Positions 32,731 through 41,469 of a stretch of DNA of 64,000 nucleotides are shown piece after piece; position 1 is the stretch's first letter, and each line of letters opens with the position of its first letter. The stretch lies in NCBI GenBank assembly GCA_010909165.1, contig MU008179.1, positions 248,001 to 312,000 on the forward strand, written 5' to 3'. Both the position numbers and the translations under genes were made by a program. The notes under the pieces were generated by a model. The model ran no database searches, was not told where the DNA came from, and saw only the letters and a list, made by a program, of their open reading frames with translations. This DNA is from Anthoceros angustus (lineage: Eukaryota; Streptophyta; Anthocerotopsida; Anthocerotales; Anthocerotaceae).

Positions 32731-34431
32731 TCATAGAGCGTTGTTCTCAGGTGTTAGGTTCACCAGTTTAGGACGCCTGGTGATGGGATCCATTTCAACA
32801 GAAAAGCCCATGTTATGAACTTCTTCAGTGTTCACAGAACCCTGGACTTCCAACCCGGCTACTTCCATTTGATTCTTCTCATTCTCCAGGAGAATATTCC
32901 GCATGGCCCAAAAGCCCCACTCTCTCAAGAAGGGGTTCTCCTTGTCCACGACACTTTGCTGAAGCACAAGAGTAAGCCCCCCGTTATTACGAACTGTATC
33001 CTGGGCCTGCGGATTACGGAAACACATGTTTGCTATGACGGCGACAATGTCCCTCCTGTAGCCTGGATAAGGATTTTTCTGCGCAAACTCAGACAGGGAT
33101 GAGCTGCTACTGCGATCCTCCAATTCAGAAACAGTGGCGGTAGACTTGGCTTTCACAGTTTCAGGAGGTCCCAACGCCTCCAGCATGTCCAGCATCAACT
33201 TGAGCAAACCATGTGAAAGGAGCTGACCAAGTGTGTGCGAGCGCCACTCTTTTAGGGATGCACCATCTGCCTCCCAAGAGCAAATCATTCTCAGAAAAAA
33301 CAACCCAAATCGTAAAACATCCGCTGCAACTACGGTGTCACCACCCACCGCGAAGTGTCTGCCTTGCCCCCCTACTCGTACTAGGTCAACCAGAAAAGTC
33401 ACAGAGTCCACGTGAAGAGGAGGATTCGCATCTGTATCATGTGTAATGCCTGACGTATCGCTCCTGGCCTGGAACAACTCCTCTGCCCTGTCATGCAAAA
33501 TGGAGCATAGCGTCCCCAGCAGTATCGCCTGGTTCTTGCCAAATGAAGCCGTTTCGAGCGAAGATCCCAAATCGGAAATTACTGCTGGACCAAGCGAGCC
33601 GAACACTCGAGCAAGAAACGGCTGCACCAAACACAAATGTGTCAGCAGAAGCTCCAGCCAAACATGCACTTCCCTCTTGGAACCCTCCACATCTGCAAAA
33701 AGCACCATACCCCCGGCTCCAGGCTCCTGTACACCTGCCTCCGCATGTTCAGCAGCGGCAGGGGTGTCAAAACCTCCATACCCAAGATGTTCCTCCGCGA
33801 AGTTCAACAAAGGCGCCAGAAGCAAGTGCCCGGCCTCACACAGCTCCCGGCTCCTCACCTCGCTTCCCCGGCAGCAGGTAAACAGCAGCATACACAAGGG
33901 ATCATAAACTCTGGCTTCATCCAGCTCAGAGAAGGAGTGAAACAAATCAGGAAACCACTCCCTCCACACTGTACCTTGATTCTCTTCCCCGCCAGTAACG
34001 AAATTCCCCAACAACTGAAGCACCAGCACTAAGAACTCCAACACTGGCCCTACATCACCCCCCTTTACAAGTAACGCCTGGGCAATCCTCCCAACAGTTT
34101 CCACGCCTTTGGACTTCCGAAGGGCCTCCTGATTGCTCCTCACTCCGGCACACAGATTCCTCAGCAGTTTAGTTACCAGCAGCATGACACGGAAACCCCA
34201 GTCCTCAGGGACAAGACGAAAAGATTCTCCATCTCCAACAACAAAACCTCGGCGCAGAACTGCTAGGAGCTGTGGCATTACAGCTGCCCAGCCACTCCGC
34301 TCACGGAACTCACATTCCAGCGTCCTCTTCACAGCAGACTGCAGAGCCCCGCTAATCTGCTCCAGCGACCCATCCTGCCAATCGTTCAGACCCTGCAATA
34401 AATTCACAAACTGCCCACCATCGTCCGCCAT
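32731..34431 (-). CDS. Ataxin-10 homologue
   Basis: An intronless frame of 566 residues that starts at the ATG at 34431. The N-terminal and middle parts are helical and leucine-rich, consistent with armadillo-like repeats. The C-terminal block is the ataxin-10 domain: GYRRDIVAVIANMCFRNPQA, DTVRNNGGLTLVLQQSVVDK and ENPFLREWGFWAMRNILLEN (residues about 455-520). A tail of 45 residues follows. Ataxin-10 in animals supports neuron survival and cytokinesis; the plant protein is little studied, and a cytosolic scaffold role is inference. It is divergent to the F-box gene, about 390 bases between the two starts. Confidence 0.9.
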   Translation of the reverse strand: MADDGGQFVNLLQGLNDWQDGSLEQISGALQSAVKRTLECEFRERSGWAAVMPQLLAVLRRGFVVGDGESFRLVPEDWGFRVMLLVTKLLRNLCAGVRSNQEALRKSKGVETVGRIAQALLVKGGDVGPVLEFLVLVLQLLGNFVTGGEENQGTVWREWFPDLFHSFSELDEARVYDPLCMLLFTCCRGSEVRSRELCEAGHLLLAPLLNFAEEHLGYGGFDTPAAAEHAEAGVQEPGAGGMVLFADVEGSKREVHVWLELLLTHLCLVQPFLARVFGSLGPAVISDLGSSLETASFGKNQAILLGTLCSILHDRAEELFQARSDTSGITHDTDANPPLHVDSVTFLVDLVRVGGQGRHFAVGGDTVVAADVLRFGLFFLRMICSWEADGASLKEWRSHTLGQLLSHGLLKLMLDMLEALGPPETVKAKSTATVSELEDRSSSSSLSEFAQKNPYPGYRRDIVAVIANMCFRNPQAQDTVRNNGGLTLVLQQSVVDKENPFLREWGFWAMRNILLENEKNQMEVAGLEVQGSVNTEEVHNMGFSVEMDPITRRPKLVNLTPENNAL

Positions 34432-34611
34432 TGCCGCTTTTTGCTGGGCGACTGTGCACTCATCAACCAGGTACGTAAACCAGTTTCACATTCATCACAA
34501 TTTTTTAACAACGCGATGTAATAGCCTGCTCCTGTTAGGTTCTTATCTGCTGGGATTTCTGTTGCCGTTGAAAGGGCCTTCCTTCTTTATGACCTACTTG
34601 GAGTCTTTGTT

Positions 34612-34735
34612 TTGGTCGGAGTGCTGGGCCTGACTTCTGGCTTTCTTGCACCTGGTGGGCTGCAGGGACGTGCTTGGTCGGAGTGCTGGGCCTGACTTCT
34701 GGCTTTCTTGCACCTGGTGGGCTGCAGGGACGTGC
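34612..34735. repeat. Tandem duplication, 62 bp unit, in a shared promoter region
   Basis: Two identical copies, 34612-34673 and 34674-34735, begin TTGGTCGGAGTGCTGGG and end GCAGGGACGTGC. They lie between the divergent ataxin-10 and F-box genes, 85 bases before the F-box start. Confidence 0.92.
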
Positions 34736-34819
34736 TTGGTATCCAGGCACGATAGCCTGGTAATCGAAAGTTGTGAAACATTTTAAGCCTCCAGCAGACA
34801 GTTGTTGTGGAGGTGAGCT

Positions 34820-36310
34820 ATGGTGAACATCTTAGCGGACCAGCTTGCTTTGTGTGGAGAGGTGAAGCGAGCTAAGAAAGGTCTACACAAAGATGAGACG
34901 AGTAGGCAGGGATACACTTTTCTGGAGCTTCCTGACAACGTGTTGCTGCAGATATCGGAGTATGTGGGGTTGAATGATCTGCCTAATCTCTTCCTCACCT
35001 GCCAAGCTGTCTCCAAGCTGGCTCGCAGGATGTACGATGAACGGAGGGTGATGGATATGAGGTGTTTTCCTGTAGTCACGCCTCGGTTATGCCGGGAGCT
35101 CATTGAACGGTTCTCCAAGGCTAAGCTCCACAAATGCTACTTCAAGTGCAGTGTCACCAGCTTCAGGTCTAAGGAGCAGTACTTGCGGCATAACACATGG
35201 GTATATGACAAGCCATTGGTGGATGCCATCATGGAGCGGTTTCTTGATAATTGGGACCCAGCCTACGAATGGCTTGTGAGGGATTTGAGAAACGCAACTA
35301 TCGTGGACGTTGCTTGGTGGAATGGTCGGAACGGAATTCCTCGTCCCATTGACGTGCTGGCTCACTGTTATTGCCTGGATCAACTTCTGGCCACGCAGAC
35401 TGGGCTGAAGGAGCTGGAGCTAGATGTTGAGTTCTCTATTTTTAAGTTCCCGCGCAGCAGGGGTCACAGACAGTACTGGCAGCTGTTGACACCGTTTGTG
35501 GCCCTTAATGCCATACGAAATTCGTGTCCCGAGCTGGAAGTCTACGTAGCAGAAGAGATCCGGTGGGAGGATATTTCACTGCAGCAAACTTGGCTCAGAT
35601 TCTTTCAGCGTTGCCGAAAGTTGAAGTCTTTTGGAACAGCTTTTAGGCTAGAAGGGAAGGACCTGGAAATGTTCGACGGTTTGGCCCGTCCTTTGGCATT
35701 GGAAGAAGCTTGCTTTTTTATGACCAAGTGGCAGGTGCCTCACGAGCAGCGGATGGTGAATTATGAGAGGCTCCGAGCCTTAGCTCAGAAGTTGGTAAAG
35801 TTGAAGGATGTAGTTATTACATTCAAGGCGCGTGGTTGTTTGTCTGATCTCAAGGACTTTCTACATAGTCTTCCAGTTGTTGAGTCCCTCAGTTTTTGTT
35901 GCCAGTTCAATCCAGGTGTCCCTGACCATGACATTGATGAAGGCGTGGAAATGGGTCGCTACTTCTGCGACCTATTTCTTCTGGTGCCCAAGACTGTTAA
36001 GGAAGTAACAATGCTGGCTGTTCCGGAGCAGGAGTTTGAATTAGTTCTGCACAGATTTGGACCACTGCCGTTCTGGATACATGTCTTGTGGATACAGTTT
36101 CGATGGGAAAGCCTCACTGTCACTGGTAAGCAGTTCGAAATGTTGGACAAGTTTGTTCGTAGCGCCAGCCACCTGGAGGCATATCGCATTGAAGCTCTGC
36201 TAGGGGAGGAGTATTTGTTCCTCAGGATGCATGGGTTCAAGTGTACAAATGCTCCTCCTCAGGACAAGTTTACGCATGATGCTGGTCCTGTGTTTCCCCC
36301 TCTAAGATAG
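34820..36310 (+). CDS. F-box protein of unknown target
   Basis: An intronless frame of 496 residues. Residues about 31-72 form an F-box (FLELPDNVLLQISEYVGLND then LFLTCQAVSKLARRMYDE), the segment that binds SKP1 in SCF ubiquitin ligases. The rest, residues 90-496, has alternating hydrophobic and charged stretches with leucine-rich patches (LKELELDVEF, LKDVVITFKARGCL, VVESLSFCCQF), which may be irregular leucine-rich repeats, but no Kelch or WD pattern. The substrate cannot be predicted. It may be one of the lineage-specific F-box proteins common in plants. The start ATG at 34820 is 85 bases from the promoter duplication. Confidence 0.85.
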   Translation: MVNILADQLALCGEVKRAKKGLHKDETSRQGYTFLELPDNVLLQISEYVGLNDLPNLFLTCQAVSKLARRMYDERRVMDMRCFPVVTPRLCRELIERFSKAKLHKCYFKCSVTSFRSKEQYLRHNTWVYDKPLVDAIMERFLDNWDPAYEWLVRDLRNATIVDVAWWNGRNGIPRPIDVLAHCYCLDQLLATQTGLKELELDVEFSIFKFPRSRGHRQYWQLLTPFVALNAIRNSCPELEVYVAEEIRWEDISLQQTWLRFFQRCRKLKSFGTAFRLEGKDLEMFDGLARPLALEEACFFMTKWQVPHEQRMVNYERLRALAQKLVKLKDVVITFKARGCLSDLKDFLHSLPVVESLSFCCQFNPGVPDHDIDEGVEMGRYFCDLFLLVPKTVKEVTMLAVPEQEFELVLHRFGPLPFWIHVLWIQFRWESLTVTGKQFEMLDKFVRSASHLEAYRIEALLGEEYLFLRMHGFKCTNAPPQDKFTHDAGPVFPPLR

Positions 36311-37212
36311 CTTTGGTTCACTTGGTGCAAGTTGAACATTCTCAGCATTCAGAGAAGCTCGTAATGCTCTGAGAAGCTCGTAATTCAGTATCAGTTGTGG
36401 CAGTTTAAATTACATGTGAAGGCATTCGGAGATATCCATAGTGCGAGGGCTGCAGTGGCAGTTTTAATTTTATTTCGTGGAGCCCTGGACACCGCTGGTA
36501 GCGACCTCCTTTGATGTTGCATTTCGACCTTAGCAGCTTCGGCTGCTTGCTCGTACCGCAAAAATGCGTGGCACGACCCTCACAGGCCTAAGCTTTCCAT
36601 GAGGTGATAGAACCAATGGAGCATGCGGGAAAGACACTCTAAAATCGAGCAAATGATAGTGAAAGGATTCCCAACCTTGGAATCCTTCATACGTTTGATG
36701 GTCTGGGTGCTTAGCATCTTGCTGCATTCTGGCGTGGACAAACTTTTGGCGCAAAGAACTCAAGGAGATATTGACACCATCGCAAGCACCTTAGAAGCTG
36801 AAAACCTGCAACAACAGTACACTTGTGTGAACTCTCCCTTCGCAATGGGCAAGTGCTTCATGATAACGTAGGGACTTTTGAAGTTGCTGCCGTAAACACC
36901 TAGTGAAGATCCTGCTCTGAACATAACGGAGGGACAACCCCCAATATCGTCATTCGTGCTCCCCAACTTGGAACACATGCCTGGAGAAACGCGTCAGCTG
37001 AACCACTGCTGTCTTACTCACTTGCAAATGTGCATGACATAACAAGGAAAGCAGTCTATCAGAAACGAGAACACCAACCTCCTCGTGTAGCCTGAACTCA
37101 CACCACACAATATCAACCTCCAGAAATCGGTCGAGAACTCCTTCCTATGGGTTTTCCCACCATACTTAGAAATCCTTCCCTTCGTTTTTCCAATGTTAGG
37201 AACTTACACTTG
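36311..37212. other. F-box gene 3' flank and intergenic DNA
   Basis: Small frames only. A short direct repeat GAGAAGCTCGTAA lies just after the F-box stop (36353 and 36370). I looked on the minus strand for a last GH43 exon behind the donor at 37220 and found none convincing. Confidence 0.4.
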
Positions 37213-37545
37213 TCATCCCAGTGTATACTCACTCTTTGACCACAAGGGAAACATGAAATCGTTCAAAGGTTCGTCAACGGGCCCATACAAAGTGAGAGGA
37301 AGCCAAACATATGTTGAATCCCGAAGGTCAGAAGGCTTCCGTCTATCAGCCATGAATGTGTAATAATCAGGAATTCCAGGCACAGGTAACACAAAAGTAC
37401 CTTGAGAGTGGAATGTTTCTGAGGCGAAGGGGAAACTCCCTCCCACACAAGGATTTTCTAACGTTTCCCATAACCCCATCATGGACTCCGCCGTATCCAC
37501 CAGGGCTCTGTTGGGTCTCCATCCCGTACATCCAGACGGTACCAT
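37213..37545 (-). pseudogene. Single GH43-like (arabinanase/levansucrase fold) exon remnant
   Basis: Minus-strand reading gives SGCTGWRPNRALVDTAESMM, then NPCVGG, HSQGTFVLPVPGIPDYYTFM, ADRRKPSDLRDSTYVWLPL and FPLWSK. This matches the C-terminal catalytic part of plant GH43-type proteins, where the usual text is ADRW and SRYVWLPL. The exon ends at a good donor (CAAAGA then GTGAGT, about 37220). The start lacks an acceptor, and no other exon was found. The family's role in plants is cell-wall or glycan hydrolysis, by similarity only. Here it appears to be an orphan fragment. Confidence 0.7.
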
Positions 37546-37882
37546 TTAATATATACCTTAACTTTTAAATACAGCAGCTGCTTCTCGTCTCTGTTTCACA
37601 AGTACCCTCCAAATCCATCATGACCCGTCATGACCCCGATGTGGACCTCGGTGTGAAGGGATGAGTAGATTAATATGCCTTCCTACGGTCGTCCTTGAAA
37701 ATGGTCATATCTCGACTGTCATAACCATTAGGCTTTTTACTTCCAAGATAGGTATACAAACGGCCCTTGAGACGGGCCCTGAGGTATGGAACTCACAGCA
37801 ACCCCGACGCAGGCCTTGGACGACACGGTCCATATGCATCCATATTGGATAGTCTAGGATATTTTATTCAGAGGAAAAAATG

Positions 37883-38150
37883 ATGGAAAAAAACCCATCC
37901 AGGGATTACCAAGGAGAACCTCGAAGGTCAAGGTGAAAAAGAGCAACTAAGTTCCCTATCTTAAAATACCAACTGCTCCCAAAACATCATATGCAGGAAG
38001 AAAAAATGATGGGAAAAAGCCCATCCAGGGATTACCAAGGAGAACCTCGAAGGTCAAGGTGAAAAAGAGCGACTAAGTTCCCTACCTTAAAATACCTACT
38101 GCTCCCAAACCATCATATGCAGGAAGAAAAAATGGCTTGCAAACCACGGA
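37883..38150. repeat. Tandem duplication, 124 bp unit, at a LINE 3' end
   Basis: The unit starts TGATGGGAAAAAGCCCATCC and includes GGAGAACCTCGAAGGTCAAG and ACTGCTCCCAAACCATCATA. Copy one begins at 37883, copy two at 38007, and a partial third at 38131. On the minus strand it repeats the last residues of the LINE-like frame (AYDxLGAVGIL) and its 3' flank. Confidence 0.9.
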
Positions 38151-39037
38151 GGAAGAGAAAGAAGCATCACCTGGTGTCGCAGCCTTGTGAAGGATTGCCA
38201 TTAAGATGGCCCTTTGAAGGGCAATGGAGACTCGCTGTCCGAAGTAAGCTGTGAAATAGGAAAGGGATAGCCATGCGCCATGCCCGTGGGCTAGGTAGGA
38301 TTTGGCACAGGACTTGAGAAATTTATCGAAGTCCTTGGCCATTGCCCCATACGTATCGAGTGCGAGCAAAATGAAGAGGTGACCCACTTGCATCCCGCAG
38401 ATGGCGTCGTGGGTGGCGATGCGATAACCCCCGTGGGGACAACAAGCAATGTGTACCCCATAGTCATCAAGGGCAAAGCCGCACTCACAGGTAAGGAGGG
38501 AGGACGCCACAGGCTGGAGCAAGCCAAGACGGAATCGCATCGTAGTGGTGAAGGTGGTTGGTGCGATGACAAAACCTCGTATACATGGACGAGCCATAAG
38601 CGGCGCTTGCACCCTTACCAGAACAAGAGCGAAGCCCAGCTCTCGTGGAACTGGGGATGGGGGAGGACGGATTGGAAAGCCTGGCCGAGCTGCTTCTCAA
38701 GCAACGACACTTGCAACCCCCTGAAACCATCGGTGATGAAAGTCAAGAAAGGAGGAAATTCCCGCCGAGCATCCGCAGATAGCATTTCTTTGGCCTGTCT
38801 CAAGGAAATTTGGAGAGGGAAGGTTCCCTCCTCTACACCAGATACGGGATCCTTGTCACGCCATTGCTGCATAGCGTTCATGACACATGGGAATTCTTGC
38901 ATCGTCCAGTCAAAGATTTTCCAAGAGAGCCCATGCCCAAGTTGAGCCGTTAAACACAATGTCCAAATCAAAACCACAAATGGCCCCCCTGCCAAAGTAG
39001 CGGCTACCACTGCCTGCTGGAGCAGCACTTTGGGCAT
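38082..39037 (-). pseudogene. LINE-like reverse transcriptase C-terminal region
   Basis: Two frames, 39037-38615 and 38612-38082, join across a frameshift at 38613. The first reads GLSWKIFDWTMQEFPCVMNA and DARREFPPFLTFITDGFRGL. The second reads SSLLTCECGFALDDYGVHIA, CCPHGGYRIATHDAI and GQRVSIALQRAILMAI. The pattern CxCGxxxDxxGxHxxxCxxGGxRxxxHDAI is a Cys/His tail I know from non-LTR retrotransposon reverse transcriptases. The catalytic domain itself is missing. A shorter relative lies at 5713-6108 and a related upstream part at 49560-50110. Confidence 0.7.
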
Positions 39038-39960
39038 TCAGATCCCATAAAATCTTCGATAAAACCGCCAAAACATGTTGTTATGAAGTTGGGGCTCAAA
39101 AGGTCTTTCATGCTCCGTTCGTCCTATGGCCAACAGAGCTGCCACTCGCCGTTCTTCAGGGTCAAAGTACTCATCTGCTTGTGCTTTCCCCAACCGTTGT
39201 CGTTCTCTGGCTCGATGTCGAGCCGTCAGCTCCTCTTCCTCATCACTGTCAAGCTCTTGTTTTGACCCTGGGCATCTGTGGTCCATTCGACCCATTCATG
39301 TAGTACTATTTCTCAATACATTAGGCACGCAAGAAATCACCCACATTGTTGTTGAGCAAATACCAGCATTCTGTTGTTGGCTCATCCCACTCCAAAACTC
39401 CTGTCCGCAAGCACGCAAATAGTCGATAGAAGGCTCTGGGATAGCCTATGGCATACCGTCCTGCTTTTTCTCAATGCAAATGACTGAGCCACACCTTCAA
39501 GCTGCGCAGATCTGCAGGTTTCTCCTGTTGCTTGTACGCCAAAAATCCTTCCTTAGGCCAGTGATCAAAGATCTGATGCATCAAGAGATGATGTTCTAAC
39601 TTACGAAATGCCCCTTCACAGTAACTAGTCCACATAAACGTTTGCCTATTCATCCCCCTGCCTGCAAGCTCAAACAAATCCCTGTGGTCATATGGAAAAT
39701 TCTCAACGTTGCAAGTCTCATGGTGAGACTCCACATACAGCAGAAACGCTTGCAACTCCAGGAACGTCTCTGGTCGCTCTAGTTTCCCAGGATGATATTT
39801 GCGAACCAGAGGAGTGCGCCACTTATCCTCCCATGGTCTCTCAGGAAATTGTGGCACACTATGATGCATCATGCGAAAGCACGTCTTACATGTGTGATCT
39901 GCCTCCAAGTCCATCTTCAAGGAGCTGCCTTTGCATGCCACGCTACACACACCTGTCGTT
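39038..39960 (-). pseudogene. Unrecognised repeat-derived frames
   Basis: The frame 39950-39471 starts with a Cys/His cluster (CSVACKGS, HTCKTCFRMMHH) and then has charged sequence with FLELQAFLLYVESHHETCNV. The same frame continues after one TGA to about 39320 (EKAGRYAIGYPRAF, WDEPTTECWYLLNNN). Another frame, 39295-39038, is acidic then basic (SDEEEELTARHRARERQRLG) and runs in phase, after one stop, into the LINE-like frame at 39037. I do not recognise a family. Stops and shifts suggest a decayed element. Confidence 0.4.
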
Positions 39961-40689
39961 GGTCACGGTGACACGGTTCCTACCGGTTTTGTCAGCATGC
40001 GGGTGAAAGCTTGATGACCGCTCCTTCGCTGTACCTCCAATCCGTCGGCACTGGTCACACTCCAATTGCCCACTTCAACTGCAGCCTTTACAGCACCATG
40101 GTGCGGTGAGGACGCCGCACTGTAGTCACTCTCAACCCATCCTCCAGGGGTCGTGGATTTGTGAAAACGACAAAACTCAGAGCGCCACCTCCAGCTGCTC
40201 AAGCGAGCATTAAATTCAGCCTTGGTTCATCGACGCCATCTTTGTCACCAGCCTGTCACGATGCCACACGGTTATGTCACGATTGTTGCTGTTGTGCCCA
40301 CCATTCCTGTCTTGATCGCCTGGCCCTACACTCGGTTTAGGTGGCGGATGCCACCGGTTGGAGAGCGCCACCTGCCGCCAGTGCCGTACACCCTGCGATG
40401 TCGACTTGACCTCACCGCAGCACGTACACTCACAGTGCCTACTCATCGCGTTCACCTCGCAAGCTTCTTTGTGCAAACCCTCATTCACGCCACCACTCTT
40501 GCATGTACAACTTACCTATCCGGTTCCACATCTCAGCAAACATGGCCCTTTCCATATGCTTTAAACATTCCGCAATTGTCACACTCATACTGTCACCACA
40601 CCACCCCTATAAAAACCCTTCACCTTTCCATACTCGCGCGCCTGCACTGCCCGTGCGGCTTGCGAACGGGCTTCCTGTGCAGGTTGACC
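39961..40689. other. No gene recognised
   Basis: Short frames on both strands between the LINE-like debris and the integrase-PHD frame. A minus-strand reading near 40430 has RHCECTCCGEVKS, but no family is clear. Probably 3' flank of the gypsy-type element. Confidence 0.3.
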
Positions 40690-41388
40690 CTATTGGGTCT
40701 TAGTTGAAGAAGCTGTGGCACTCACAGGCCATACGCTTGGCCCCCCAGTCTCTCGACTCGCTTGTGGAGTCATACATCGGTGACAACACCATTCGCCTTT
40801 CGGAACTATTTTGAGTGGCGGTCGTAGGCAAAAGACATGATACCCCCCATTGCATTTGTCGCAAAGTAGCATCAATTCAGGATCTGTAATGTGACCGTAG
40901 AAACCACAAGGTAGATCAATCGACGGCCTCCACGCCTGTGGCTGTGTCCTTGTGTCAAGGTTGTGCAGATGTCAAGGCGCCAAATGTCGCATGTGCTCTT
41001 TGCATCGACGCCCATCTTGCCCTTCCAACTCAATTACCCCTTGCTCACCGACGTGTACCACCCACAAGATCAAACGTCCAGTGCTCACATCCAAGGTAGT
41101 TGAAGGTCGATGTTGTAAGTATACAAAGTCACCCACCTCAAACTTCCTTGCCTCGGGTTTCCATGAGCCACCCCTGGTGAACGCATATCGGAGTTGATCC
41201 CGATGTTGTGCTATGGCCAGATTATCCATCGCCATCGGAATCACGCGTTGAAACAGCTTTGCCCTTGCTTGTAATTCCGAGAAGCATACTGTGGCGCGAC
41301 TTTCGCTGACGGCCAGCAGGGCGCGCACAATCCCGTGTCGTTGTAGCAAGGGGTCCGTCTCAAGAGAATGATAGGCTCCGTTTGGCAT
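40690..41388 (-). pseudogene. Ty3/gypsy integrase C-terminus followed by a PHD finger
   Basis: The first part, 41388-40972, reads YHSLETDPLLQRHGIVRALL, ARAKLFQRVIPMAMDNLAIA, QHRDQLRYAFTRGG, FEVGDFVYLQHR and VVHVGEQGVIELEGQDGR, the C-terminal GPY/F-like module of a gypsy integrase. After one in-frame TGA at 40972 the same frame continues as PCGFYGHITDPELMLLCDKC, NGGYHVFCLRPPLKIVPKGE, WCCHRCM and stops at 40700. This is a C4HC3 PHD finger that has lost its first cysteine. PHD fingers bind histone H3 tails. The catalytic integrase core is not seen upstream in this window. Confidence 0.75.
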
Positions 41389-41469
41389 GTTTTCAACCGA
41401 TTCTCATCCTAACGTCACATTTGTTCGGTCCCGAGCGCGTGCGTGCACGGTTCTACGACTAACCACTCT

